Of a DNA stretch of 64,000 nucleotides, positions 14,827-22,392 are shown one piece after another; the first letter of the stretch is position 1; every line of letters starts with the position of its first letter. The notes beneath the pieces were generated by a model. The model saw only the letters and a list, made by a program, of their open reading frames with translations, ran no database searches and was not told where the DNA came from. This DNA comes from Pandoraea oxalativorans (GTDB lineage: Bacteria > Pseudomonadota > Gammaproteobacteria > Burkholderiales > Burkholderiaceae). The stretch covers positions 3,162,001 to 3,226,000 of the forward strand of contig NZ_CP011253.3 in the NCBI RefSeq assembly GCF_000972785.3. The letters are read 5' to 3'. Position numbers and translations under genes: made by a program.

Positions 14827-16506
14827 TCACTTCAACTGATATGCAGGGTCCATCAATAGCGCTTGCAGAAACGCCGCACTGTTGACGCCCTGCGTTTGCG
14901 GTGCCGCCGGGGAAAGGGGCAACACAGCACGCTGCAAGGACTCGCGCGCGTCCACGTCGGGCACGTCAACCGGCCCGAGCGAATAGGGCTGCAGCCACCG
15001 AGACAGATCGAAACGCACGCCCGCCACCGTTCTCGGCATCGGCTGCGCGGGGCGTAACGCCGCACGCTGCACGCCCGGCCCCGCCGACTGGGACGGCACT
15101 GTCATCGACGGGCCACCGGCATTGGCGTTCTCCGTCGCGCGGAACATGCGCTCGACGAACTGCTTGCGCGCGAGCAGCGTGGTGCTGTCGATCCACGCAT
15201 CGCCACCCGGCCAGCCCTTCACGTTCGGCGGACGGAACAGATCCTGCCCGAGCACACGCATCTGCTGCGCGAGCATCTGCGGATCGTCATAGCCGATGTC
15301 GAACTGACGCACCGCATCCGTCACGAACTCGGACGGCGACTTCACCAGCGCACCCCGCGCACGCGCATCCCAAAATGCCGACGTGAGCAGCAAGGCGCGC
15401 AACGCGACACGAATGTCGTAGCCGCTCTCGCGGAACGTCGCGGCAATCCGTTCAACCTGCACCGGGTCGGGCGTCGGCGACACGAATTCGCGCCACAGTT
15501 TGCCGGTGATGAGCATTGCGGTTTCGGGGCGCGCCAGCAAAACGTCGAGCACCTGATCGCCGTCGAAGTCGCCCGTCCGGTTCAGCACCGTCTTCACGCC
15601 AGTATCGTGGAAATTGGCACGCCAGACGTAGGTCATCGTCGACCTGTCGATGCTCCATCCGGTGTAGGCGCGCGCCGCCTCGCGCACGTCCTGCTCGGTG
15701 TAATGCCCTTCGCCCAGCGTGAACAGCTCCATCACCTCACGCGCAAAGTTCTCGTTGGGACGCCCCTTGCGGCTGTTCGCGCCATCCAGATAGATGAGCA
15801 TCGCGGGATCCTTCGACACCTCGTGCAGCATCACGCCGAAGTTGCCCAGCGCGTTCGCGCGAAGCAGCACGTTCTGGCGATAGAGCACGGCCGGTTCACG
15901 CACTTTGTCGTCGCTCGAAACGAAGTGGTTATGCCAGAACATCGTCATGCGTTCGGTCAGCGGCGATGGCGTCGTCGCCATCTCCTGCGCCCACCACGCC
16001 TTGAGCGACGCCGACATGCGATTGCGACGCTCATTGAGCTCACGGCGCTGCGCATCGGTCATGCCCTTGTCCTGCACACTGGCCAACGGCGGCTCCGAGA
16101 CCCACGCCGGAGGCGGCGTAACCGCTGTGCGGCGTGTCTGCTCCAGCAGCCGGTCGACAGCCTGCGCACGAGTCAGGCCGACGAAGGGCGCCAGTTCGCG
16201 GGCGTCGGGCGCGTAGCCGGTGCGCGTGAGCAGGTAGCGCGCTTCATCGGCCGTCAGTTCGCGGCGGGATGCATCGACGCCGGGCGTCGCCGACTTCGAT
16301 GTCCGGGTACGCACCGGCTGGGCGACGTGTTGCGCATCCGCATGACGCGAGCCGGATGCATAGGCGACCGGCGACGCAAGGCAAGCCGCCGCTGCCGCTC
16401 CCGAGAGAACCGTCAAACGCACACAAAGGAATTTCGCGCTGATTAATAGTGACGATAGAGACACGACCGAAGGCGCCGATACTCCGTCCGTCCCGGGCGA
16501 CGCCAT
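14827..16506 (-). CDS. DUF1800 domain protein, exported
   Basis: From ATG 16506 the protein has 559 residues. An N-terminal hydrophobic stretch (LCVRLTVLSGAAAAACLASPVAYA) is a probable signal peptide after an unusually long n-region. DUF1800 hallmarks are LTRTGYAPDARELAPFVGLTRAQAVDRLLE, MTMFWHNHFVSS, ALGNFGVMLHEVSKDPAMLIYLDGANSRKGRPNENFAREVMELFTLGEGHYTE and PNVKGWPGGDAWI. The frame is open to 16596, but a minus-strand terminator at 16548-16576 lies inside that extension, so a later start is favoured. Paired with DUF1501; function unknown. Confidence 0.85.
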   Translation of the reverse strand: MASPGTDGVSAPSVVSLSSLLISAKFLCVRLTVLSGAAAAACLASPVAYASGSRHADAQHVAQPVRTRTSKSATPGVDASRRELTADEARYLLTRTGYAPDARELAPFVGLTRAQAVDRLLEQTRRTAVTPPPAWVSEPPLASVQDKGMTDAQRRELNERRNRMSASLKAWWAQEMATTPSPLTERMTMFWHNHFVSSDDKVREPAVLYRQNVLLRANALGNFGVMLHEVSKDPAMLIYLDGANSRKGRPNENFAREVMELFTLGEGHYTEQDVREAARAYTGWSIDRSTMTYVWRANFHDTGVKTVLNRTGDFDGDQVLDVLLARPETAMLITGKLWREFVSPTPDPVQVERIAATFRESGYDIRVALRALLLTSAFWDARARGALVKSPSEFVTDAVRQFDIGYDDPQMLAQQMRVLGQDLFRPPNVKGWPGGDAWIDSTTLLARKQFVERMFRATENANAGGPSMTVPSQSAGPGVQRAALRPAQPMPRTVAGVRFDLSRWLQPYSLGPVDVPDVDARESLQRAVLPLSPAAPQTQGVNSAAFLQALLMDPAYQLK

Positions 16507-16547
16507 CGAAACAGGCAATCCATCGCCTGACTCGGCATTGCGGACGC

Positions 16548-16576
16548 AAAAAAAGCCAGCGTCGGCAGAGGCTGGC
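16548..16576 (-). terminator. Rho-independent terminator of the 16.7-17.0 kb gene
   Basis: Minus-strand stem GCCAGC...GCTGGC (10-nt loop) followed by a T7 run. It ends the transcript of the small upstream minus-strand gene and argues against a longer DUF1800 ORF. Confidence 0.75.
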
Positions 16577-16700
16577 GGGGTTCGGTTTTGCTTCATGTCA
16601 CGCTCTCGTCAAAGTGGCGTCACTGGCGTTTTCGGAAGAAGCGTTCGCGGCGTTTCCCATCTGGCCCGAACAATCGGATACGGGACACGCGAGCGTCGTG

Positions 16701-17027
16701 TCAGTGACTATACAGTTCACGCACGGCGTCTTGAATGTGTTGACGCAGCAATCGTCGGTCTTCCGACGACATATGTCCATTGGGACGTCGCCCGGGCGGC
16801 GTATTCGGGAGGTCGTCGTTGCGGCGATCTGCGTTGGGATCGCTCGCCGGGGCATTCTTGGCGGGGTTGCGCGGCGACGGTGCGGGGGCCGCGCGTTGAA
16901 TCTGAGAGACACTCGCGCCCTGATGCTGCGTACTGAAATGTGCGACGGGACGGGCATAGGTCACGCCCAGGTGTCCCCAGAGCATGATTCCCCCGAACAG
17001 TAGCGTAAACTCAGCAGCCCATCTCAT
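16701..17027 (-). CDS. Hypothetical small exported/anchored protein
   Basis: A 108-residue protein with one N-terminal hydrophobic segment (MRWAAEFTLLFGGIMLWGHLGVTYA), a Pro/Asn/Arg-rich disordered middle, and a short charged helix at the C-terminus (HMSSEDRRLLRQHIQDAVRELY). The last motif resembles the C-terminal helix of small periplasmic proteins seen in Burkholderiaceae. It is divergent from the ompR-type gene. No function can be assigned. Confidence 0.6.
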   Translation of the reverse strand: MRWAAEFTLLFGGIMLWGHLGVTYARPVAHFSTQHQGASVSQIQRAAPAPSPRNPAKNAPASDPNADRRNDDLPNTPPGRRPNGHMSSEDRRLLRQHIQDAVRELYSH

Positions 17028-17195
17028 CTTGTGCGTATGTCCTTCATGCCATGCGGCTGTTTTTGCCCTGGCAGGGGTGCAAGTGTACCCACTGCCTATG
17101 GTCAGCGCACAAGCCGTAGGGTAAATTGTGTAACCCTTTGTAACCCGCTTTGGCGGCCTCCTCAGTTCGCAACATTTCGGGCTAAGATACGTGGC

Positions 17196-17921
17196 ATGGA
17201 AAACAAAAACTCTCCCAAAATTCTGGTTGTCGACGACGATCCGCGCCTGCGCGACCTGCTTCGTCGTTACCTCGGGGAACAGGGTTTCAATGTCTTTGTG
17301 GCCGAAAATGCAACGGCCATGAACAAGCTTTGGGTGCGCGAGCGCTTCGACTTGCTCGTGCTGGACCTGATGCTCCCCGGTGAAGACGGTCTCTCTATTT
17401 GCCGCCGTCTGCGTGGCGCGAATGACCGCACGCCGATCATCATGTTAACGGCCAAAGGCGAGGATGTCGACCGTATCGTCGGCCTCGAGATGGGCGCCGA
17501 CGACTATCTTCCCAAACCTTTCAATCCGCGCGAACTCGTCGCGCGCATTCACGCCGTTCTGCGTCGTCAGGCCCCGCCCGAACTCCCGGGTGCGCCCAGC
17601 GAAACGATGGAAACCTTCGAGTTCGGCGACTTCGCCCTGAACCTCGCTACGCGCACCCTCACCAAGAACGGCCAGGAAATTGCCCTGACCACCGGCGAGT
17701 TCTCCGTCCTCAAGGTCTTCGCACGTCACCCGCGTCAGCCGCTCTCGCGGGAAAAACTCATGGAGCTCGCGCGCGGTCGCGAATACGAGGTCTTCGACCG
17801 GAGCCTCGACGTGCAGATCTCGCGTCTGCGCAAGCTCATCGAACCGGACCCGGGCAGCCCCCGCTTCATTCAGACGGTGTGGGGCCTCGGCTACGTCTTC
17901 ATCCCGGACGGCGGCGCGTGA
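17196..17921 (+). CDS. ompR: OmpR-family response regulator
   Basis: A 241-residue protein. The receiver domain (residues 8-120) has the acidic pair D13/D14, phospho-acceptor D57 (LLVLDLMLPGEDG), T85 and K107. The winged-helix DNA-binding domain (about 140-240) contains LTTGEFSVLKVFARHPRQPLSREKLMELARGREYEVFDRSLDVQISRLRKLIEPDPGSPRFIQTVWGLGYVF. It pairs with the kinase gene 195 bp downstream. The sequence is OmpR-like (RKLIEPDPGSPRFIQTVWGLGYVFIPDG); the target regulon in this lineage is not visible. ATG 17196 begins the canonical N-terminus. Confidence 0.92.
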   Translation: MENKNSPKILVVDDDPRLRDLLRRYLGEQGFNVFVAENATAMNKLWVRERFDLLVLDLMLPGEDGLSICRRLRGANDRTPIIMLTAKGEDVDRIVGLEMGADDYLPKPFNPRELVARIHAVLRRQAPPELPGAPSETMETFEFGDFALNLATRTLTKNGQEIALTTGEFSVLKVFARHPRQPLSREKLMELARGREYEVFDRSLDVQISRLRKLIEPDPGSPRFIQTVWGLGYVFIPDGGA

Positions 17922-17949
17922 TCGCGCATCACGTCGCGCGCTGTAAAAC

Positions 17950-17990
17950 GACGCCGGTCGCGATCCATTCGCGCACCGGCGTCTTGTCTT
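17950..17990 (+). terminator. Long hairpin between ompR and envZ (attenuator candidate)
   Basis: A stem of 14 bp with one bulged C (GACGCCGGT-CGCGA / TCGCG-C-ACCGGCGTC, 17950-17983) is followed by TTGTCTT. It looks like a weak or partial terminator inside a two-component operon. Confidence 0.5.
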
Positions 17991-18116
17991 GCCTCACTTC
18001 GCAATTCCCGCAATTCATGTCGTCTGCCCTGGCGCCCATGAGTCTCCGTCATTTCGAATCTTGCGCGCTTCGGACTTTCCGACCCGCCGACGTCACGCAT
18101 TAGACGGAGCAACCCC

Positions 18117-19457
18117 ATGCATCCGATTCGGATGGTACGCGGGCTGTTCGGCGGTCTGTTCTGGCGTACCTTTTTCCTCATCGCACTACTCATCGGCGTC
18201 AGCCTCGCCGCGTGGTATCAGAGCTTTCGCGTAATCGAACGCGAGCCGCGCGCGCAGCGCGTCGCACAGCAACTCGTCTCCATCGTCAAACTCACGCGCA
18301 CCGCCCTGCTCTATTCCGAGCCGGACCTGCGCCGCGCGCTGCTGCAAGATCTGGAAAGTAACGAAGGCATTCGCGTCTATCCGCGCGAACCGGCCGATTC
18401 GATCGAGAAGCAACCCAGCGGCGTCGTGCAGGACCTGATCGTGCGCGACGTACAGCGCCGCCTCGGCACCGACACCGTCATCGCCGCCTCGGTCAACGAG
18501 ATCCCCGCCATGTGGATCAGCTTCAAGATCGATGAAGACGACTACTGGGTCGCCATCGAGCAAGACCGGATCGACACGGCGACAGGCCTTCAACTCTTCA
18601 GTTGGGGGACGTTCGCGCTCGCCCTCTCGCTCATCGGCGCGGCGTTCATAACGGCGCTCGTGAACCGGCCGTTCGCACGACTCGCCCACGCAGCCCGCGC
18701 CATCGGCGAAGGTCAGCGCCCCGACCCCTTGCCCGAGCGCGGCATGGGCGAAGCGGCCGAGGCCAACCGAAGTTTCAATCAGATGGTGGAGGAACTCGAC
18801 CGACTCGAAGCCGACCGTGCGCTGATGCTCGCCGGTATCTCGCACGATCTGCGTACTCCGCTCGCACGCCTGCGTCTCGAGACAGAAATGAGCCCGTCGG
18901 ACGAAACGGTAAAGCGCGACATGATCAGCGACATCGAGCAAATGGACGAGATCATCGGACGCTTCCTCGATTACGCCCGCCCCGCTTCGCGCGCGGCACA
19001 GGCCGTGGACCTATCCGAAATCGCGCGCGATGCGGCAAGCGCTTTCGAAGGGCGCGACGAGGTCAACATCAGCGTCGAACTTGCCGATACGGCGCTGATA
19101 CTGGCCGAGCGCACGGACCTCAAGCGTCTGCTCACGAACCTGATCGAAAACGCTCGCAAGTACGGCCGCGATGCGCAAACCGACATCGCCAACATCCACA
19201 TCTCCACGCGCGTGCTCGGCGAACGCGTCGAGATGCGCGTGCGCGATACCGGCCCGGGTATCCCCGAGGAACAATTGCACCTCGTGTTCCGTCCCTTCTA
19301 TCGTGTGGACACCGCCCGCACGAAGGCCGACGGGACAGGCCTGGGCATGGCCATCGTGCAGCGCATCGCAACGCGCTACAAAGGTCACGCCTCGCTGCGT
19401 AACGTGCACCCCGGCTCCGGCCTTGAAATCACGGTGTCATTTCCGCTTGCTAAATAA
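18117..19457 (+). CDS. envZ: EnvZ-type sensor histidine kinase
   Basis: A 446-residue inner-membrane kinase. TM1 is at 17-34, a periplasmic sensor runs to about 160, TM2 is at 162-182, and HAMP spans about 183-234. The phospho-accepting H243 lies in AGISHDLRTPLARLRLE. The HATPase domain has the N box NLIENARKYG, G1 DTGPGIP, F box FRPFYR and G2 GTGLGMAIV. It phosphorylates the OmpR-type regulator encoded upstream. A Shine-Dalgarno CGGAGC precedes ATG 18117. Confidence 0.92.
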   Translation: MHPIRMVRGLFGGLFWRTFFLIALLIGVSLAAWYQSFRVIEREPRAQRVAQQLVSIVKLTRTALLYSEPDLRRALLQDLESNEGIRVYPREPADSIEKQPSGVVQDLIVRDVQRRLGTDTVIAASVNEIPAMWISFKIDEDDYWVAIEQDRIDTATGLQLFSWGTFALALSLIGAAFITALVNRPFARLAHAARAIGEGQRPDPLPERGMGEAAEANRSFNQMVEELDRLEADRALMLAGISHDLRTPLARLRLETEMSPSDETVKRDMISDIEQMDEIIGRFLDYARPASRAAQAVDLSEIARDAASAFEGRDEVNISVELADTALILAERTDLKRLLTNLIENARKYGRDAQTDIANIHISTRVLGERVEMRVRDTGPGIPEEQLHLVFRPFYRVDTARTKADGTGLGMAIVQRIATRYKGHASLRNVHPGSGLEITVSFPLAK

Positions 19458-19536
19458 GTGTTTGATGTGATCGGGCGAAAATTTGGCTATCCTCAAGGTT
19501 TGGCCTCGCCCGAAGCCGCAAAATCCTATCGACGGG

Positions 19537-19573
19537 ATTTGTTTTAACTATCCCCCGCATAAAAATAAGCTAT
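19537..19573 (+). promoter_or_regulatory. OxyR binding-site candidate upstream of ahpC
   Basis: Four elements at an 11-bp period match the OxyR consensus ATAG-N7-CTAT-N7-ATAG-N7-CTAT: ATTT (19537), CTAT (19548), ATAA (19559), CTAT (19570), 13 of 16 bases. Another CTAT at 19526 keeps the 22-bp phase. The last element touches the -35 box of the ahpC promoter, the geometry of an OxyR-activated promoter. Confidence 0.65.
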
Positions 19574-19601
19574 TGCCATCATAATATCGATAGCGTATAC
19601 T
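19573..19601 (+). promoter_or_regulatory. ahpC promoter
   Basis: TTGCCA (19573-19578), 17-bp spacer, TATACT (19596-19601): a close sigma-70 match about 95 bp upstream of the ahpC start. Confidence 0.7.
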
Positions 19602-19697
19602 GCTTTAGTTGACCGGGATCGCGTGAACTCGGTCAGTTGCCAGTTTTGATGTCCTTTTGGCATCACGACATAAACCGCACTAATTTAGGAGTAATCG

Positions 19698-20246
19698 ATG
19701 AAGACTGTCGGCGATAAACTCGAAGCGTTCTCGGTCGAAGCGGCCAAGCCTGGTTTCAACAACCACGAAGAAAACGGCGTGTCGGCTTTCGAAACGATCA
19801 CCGAAGCCTCGTTCCCGGGCAAGTGGAAGATCATCTACTTCTACCCGAAGGACTTCACTTTCGTGTGCCCGACCGAAATCGTGGAATTCGGCAAGCTGGC
19901 TAACGACTTCTCGGATCGTGACGCAGTGCTGCTCGGCGGCTCGGGCGACAACGAATTCGTGAAGCTGGCATGGCGCCGTGAGCACAAGGACCTGAACAAG
20001 CTGAACCACTACTCGTTCGGCGACACGACCGGTGCTCTGATCGACCAACTGGGCGTGCGTGACAAGCAAGCTGGCGTGGCGCTGCGTGCAACGTTCATCG
20101 TTGACCCGGACAACGTCATCCAGCACGTTTCGGTGAACAACCTGAACGTCGGCCGTAACCCGGAAGAAGTGCTGCGTATTCTGGATGGTCTGCAAACGGA
20201 CGAACTCTGCCCGTGCAACCGTGCAGTCGGCGGTGAAACGCTCTAA
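19698..20246 (+). CDS. ahpC: Alkyl hydroperoxide reductase AhpC (2-Cys peroxiredoxin)
   Basis: A 182-residue thiol peroxidase that reduces organic hydroperoxides, H2O2 and peroxynitrite. Peroxidatic C57 is in DFTFVCPTE; resolving cysteines C171 and C173 are in DELCPCNR near the C-terminus. This subtype is reduced by AhpD (dihydrolipoamide-linked) rather than AhpF, in keeping with ahpD next door. TAGGAG precedes the ATG. An OxyR-like site and a good promoter lie upstream. Confidence 0.95.
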   Translation: MKTVGDKLEAFSVEAAKPGFNNHEENGVSAFETITEASFPGKWKIIYFYPKDFTFVCPTEIVEFGKLANDFSDRDAVLLGGSGDNEFVKLAWRREHKDLNKLNHYSFGDTTGALIDQLGVRDKQAGVALRATFIVDPDNVIQHVSVNNLNVGRNPEEVLRILDGLQTDELCPCNRAVGGETL

Positions 20247-20255
20247 GCGTCTCCC

Positions 20256-20280
20256 GAAGCCCGCGCAAGCGGGCTTTTTC
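20256..20280 (+). terminator. Intercistronic terminator between ahpC and ahpD
   Basis: Stem AAGCCCGC-GCAA-GCGGGCTT followed by TTT, in the 58-bp ahpC-ahpD gap. It probably lowers ahpD expression relative to ahpC by partial termination or by 3'-end stabilisation. Confidence 0.8.
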
Positions 20281-20304
20281 AGCCCAAAGCAATAGGAGAA
20301 ATTT

Positions 20305-20832
20305 ATGGAATTCATCACCGCGATTAAGGCGCAGATCCCTGACTACGCCAAGGACATCCGCCTGAACCTCGACGGCACCATCGTCCGCTCCTCGCTGGAA
20401 GGCAACGACGCCGTCGGCGTGGCCCTCGCCGCTGCGTTTGCGGCCAAGAGCCAGCCGCTCGTCAAGGCAATTCGCGAAGCTGGCGTGCTGGCCCCGGAAG
20501 AGCTGGAAGGCGCGTTGACCGCGGCCGCGCTCATGGGCATGAACAACACCTGGTATCCGTATCTCGAGATGGCCGACAACGCCGAGCTCAAGAACGAAAA
20601 GGCCCAGCTGCGCATGAATGGTTACGCCACGCGCGGCGGTGTCGACCAGCGCCGCTTCGAGATGTACGCGCTGGCCGCGTCCATCGTCGGCAAGTGCCAC
20701 TTCTGCGTGAAGTCGCACGCGCAGCTGCTCAGCGCCGAGCATGGCATGAGCACCGCGCAATTGCGTGACATCGGCCGTATCGCCGCCGTCATCAATGCTG
20801 CGGCTCAGGTGATCGCTGCCGAAGCTGCATAA
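20305..20832 (+). CDS. ahpD: Alkyl hydroperoxide reductase AhpD
   Basis: A 175-residue carboxymuconolactone decarboxylase-fold protein. The redox motif is C131-H-F-C134 with H138 (VGKCHFCVKSHAQLL), which relays electrons to AhpC. AGGAG precedes the ATG. The stop codon falls in the first unit of a 9-bp tandem repeat (see that entry). Confidence 0.94.
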   Translation: MEFITAIKAQIPDYAKDIRLNLDGTIVRSSLEGNDAVGVALAAAFAAKSQPLVKAIREAGVLAPEELEGALTAAALMGMNNTWYPYLEMADNAELKNEKAQLRMNGYATRGGVDQRRFEMYALAASIVGKCHFCVKSHAQLLSAEHGMSTAQLRDIGRIAAVINAAAQVIAAEAA

Positions 20833-20866
20833 GTGGCATAAGTGGCATAAGCTGCATAAGCTGCAT
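20822..20866 (+). repeat. Five 9-bp tandem repeats carrying in-frame stop codons
   Basis: Units AAGCTGCAT, AAGTGGCAT, AAGTGGCAT, AAGCTGCAT, AAGCTGCAT are consecutive. In the ahpD frame each unit reads Ala(or Val)-Ala-stop, so the first TAA ends ahpD and four more in-frame stops follow. Expansion or contraction would leave the protein end unchanged. Confidence 0.9.
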
Positions 20867-20891
20867 AAGCGTCGATACGTCGTCGCCAAAC

Positions 20892-20930
20892 AAAAACGGC
20901 GCTACCGGACGAACCCGGTAGCGCCGTTTG
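20892..20930. terminator. Bidirectional terminator between ahpD and ispF
   Basis: A 13-bp stem (ACGGCGCTACCGG / CCGGTAGCGCCGT) with a six-base loop has A5 on the left and TTT on the right, serving the convergent ahpD and ispF. Confidence 0.85.
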
Positions 20931-20975
20931 TCCGACTGACGGTAAGGTCAGAGACTTACGCGAACCTCGGCAACA

Positions 20976-21497
20976 TTAGCGTCCGATCAGCAACGCCGCC
21001 GCTTGCGCTTCAATGCCTTCCTGACGTCCGAGGTAGCCCAGCTTTTCGTTGGTCTTCGCCTTGACATTCACCTGCGCGACGCTCACGCCCAGCGCATCCG
21101 CAATCGACTGCGTCATCGCTGCGATATGCGGCGCGAGCTTCGGGGCCTGTGCGATGACGGTGCAATCGACGTTCAGGATCTCGTAACCTTGCTCACGCAC
21201 GCGGCGCATCGCCTCCTTGAGCAAAACGACGCTGTTCGCACCCTTGAACGTCGGATCGGTATCCGGGAAGTGACGGCCGATGTCGCCCAGCCCAGCGGCA
21301 CCGAGCACTGCATCGGTGATCGCATGCAGCAGCACGTCGGCGTCCGAGTGGCCCAGCAGGCCGCGCTCGAACGGAATGGTCACGCCGCCCATGATCAGCG
21401 CACGGCCCGGCACGAGCGCATGCACGTCGTAGCCCTGACCGATACGGAGTTTGGACAGCGCAGCCAGCGAAACAGGAGAAACAGCTTGTTCAGTCAT
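20976..21497 (-). CDS. ispF: 2-C-methyl-D-erythritol 2,4-cyclodiphosphate synthase
   Basis: Fifth enzyme of the MEP isoprenoid pathway: converts CDP-ME 2-phosphate to MEcPP with release of CMP. The 173-residue protein has the metal ligands D24 and H26 (GYDVHAL) and H58 ([10 protein letters not shown]) and the typical [19 protein letters not shown] end. It lies 64 bp downstream of ispD on the same strand, the common ispDF arrangement. Confidence 0.96.
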   Translation of the reverse strand: MTEQAVSPVSLAALSKLRIGQGYDVHALVPGRALIMGGVTIPFERGLLGHSDADVLLHAITDAVLGAAGLGDIGRHFPDTDPTFKGANSVVLLKEAMRRVREQGYEILNVDCTVIAQAPKLAPHIAAMTQSIADALGVSVAQVNVKAKTNEKLGYLGRQEGIEAQAAALLIGR

Positions 21498-21561
21498 GTG
21501 GAATCTTGAAATCGCCAGGGGCGGAAATACGGTACGTCAATTCACGTCGGAAGGTCGATGC

Positions 21562-22284
21562 TCAGGCCGGTTTGGCGGTGCCGAGGAATGCCTCGGCCAG
21601 TGCGAAATCTTCGGGATACGTCACCTTGAAGTTGCGCAGGCTGCCGCGTACGAGCTTCGGCGCGTGGCCGATGCGCTCGATGGCGCTGGCCTCGTCGGTG
21701 ACTTCGGCCCCGGCGGCGAGCGCGTCTTCCAGCGCATGGCGGAGCATGCCGAGACGGAACATCTGAGGCGTCTGCGCCTGCCAGAGCCCATCGCGCGACT
21801 CGGTCGCCTGAATCGCCGCGAGCTTGCCCTTCTCGACCGGGGGCTGTTCACGCTTGAGCGTATCGGCGACGGGCAGCGCCAGAATACCGCCGACGGGATC
21901 GTCGCGCAGCGCGCCCACGAGCGTACGGATCAGTTCAGGCGTAATGCCGGGACGCGCCGCATCGTGCACGAGCACCCAGTCGGTGTCCTGCGCGCCGAAC
22001 TCGGTGAGCGCCTGAAGCCCGCCCAGCACCGACGCATGGCGCGACGGGCCGCCGCAGCGGCGCACGGCAAAACGCAACGTGCCGAAACGTCGTCCGTCGA
22101 AATGATTGTCGTCCGGCGCCAGCACCAGCACGGTCTGCGCGAATTCGGAACAGGCGTCGAACGCGGCGAGCGCATAGTGAAGCATGGGACGTCCGCCGAC
22201 GCTTCGGTATTGCTTGGGCACGTCGGCCCCGGCGCGCACACCAGCCCCGGCACACGGGATCACGGCAAAAAGTCGGTCGCTCAC
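21562..22284 (-). CDS. ispD: 2-C-methyl-D-erythritol 4-phosphate cytidylyltransferase
   Basis: Third MEP-pathway enzyme, joining CTP and MEP. The nucleotide-binding N-terminus is [23 protein letters not shown]; other family motifs are [25 protein letters not shown] and [17 protein letters not shown] take the GTG at 22284 ([13 protein letters not shown], 240 residues), which matches related proteins; an in-frame GTG at 22329 would run through the TATAAT of the divergent mfd promoter. Confidence 0.94.
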   Translation of the reverse strand: MSDRLFAVIPCAGAGVRAGADVPKQYRSVGGRPMLHYALAAFDACSEFAQTVLVLAPDDNHFDGRRFGTLRFAVRRCGGPSRHASVLGGLQALTEFGAQDTDWVLVHDAARPGITPELIRTLVGALRDDPVGGILALPVADTLKREQPPVEKGKLAAIQATESRDGLWQAQTPQMFRLGMLRHALEDALAAGAEVTDEASAIERIGHAPKLVRGSLRNFKVTYPEDFALAEAFLGTAKPA

Positions 22285-22317
22285 GATAATACGCAGGTAA
22301 GGATAAAGCAGGGATTT

Positions 22318-22323
22318 TATAAT
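22318..22323 (+). promoter_or_regulatory. -10 box of the mfd promoter
   Basis: A perfect TATAAT lies 70 bp upstream of the mfd start in the ispD/mfd divergent gap. No good -35 box is visible at 16-18 bp. Confidence 0.45.
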
Positions 22324-22392
22324 AGACACTGACTGTCACGGGGCCCCATGCAAATGGAGCCCCGTGCTTTGCCATTTCTGCAACGTTTTCTT

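Noticed and set aside
16507..16596. N-terminal extension of the DUF1800 protein to 16596
   Set aside because: It would translate through a minus-strand rho-independent terminator (16548-16576) that ends the upstream gene.
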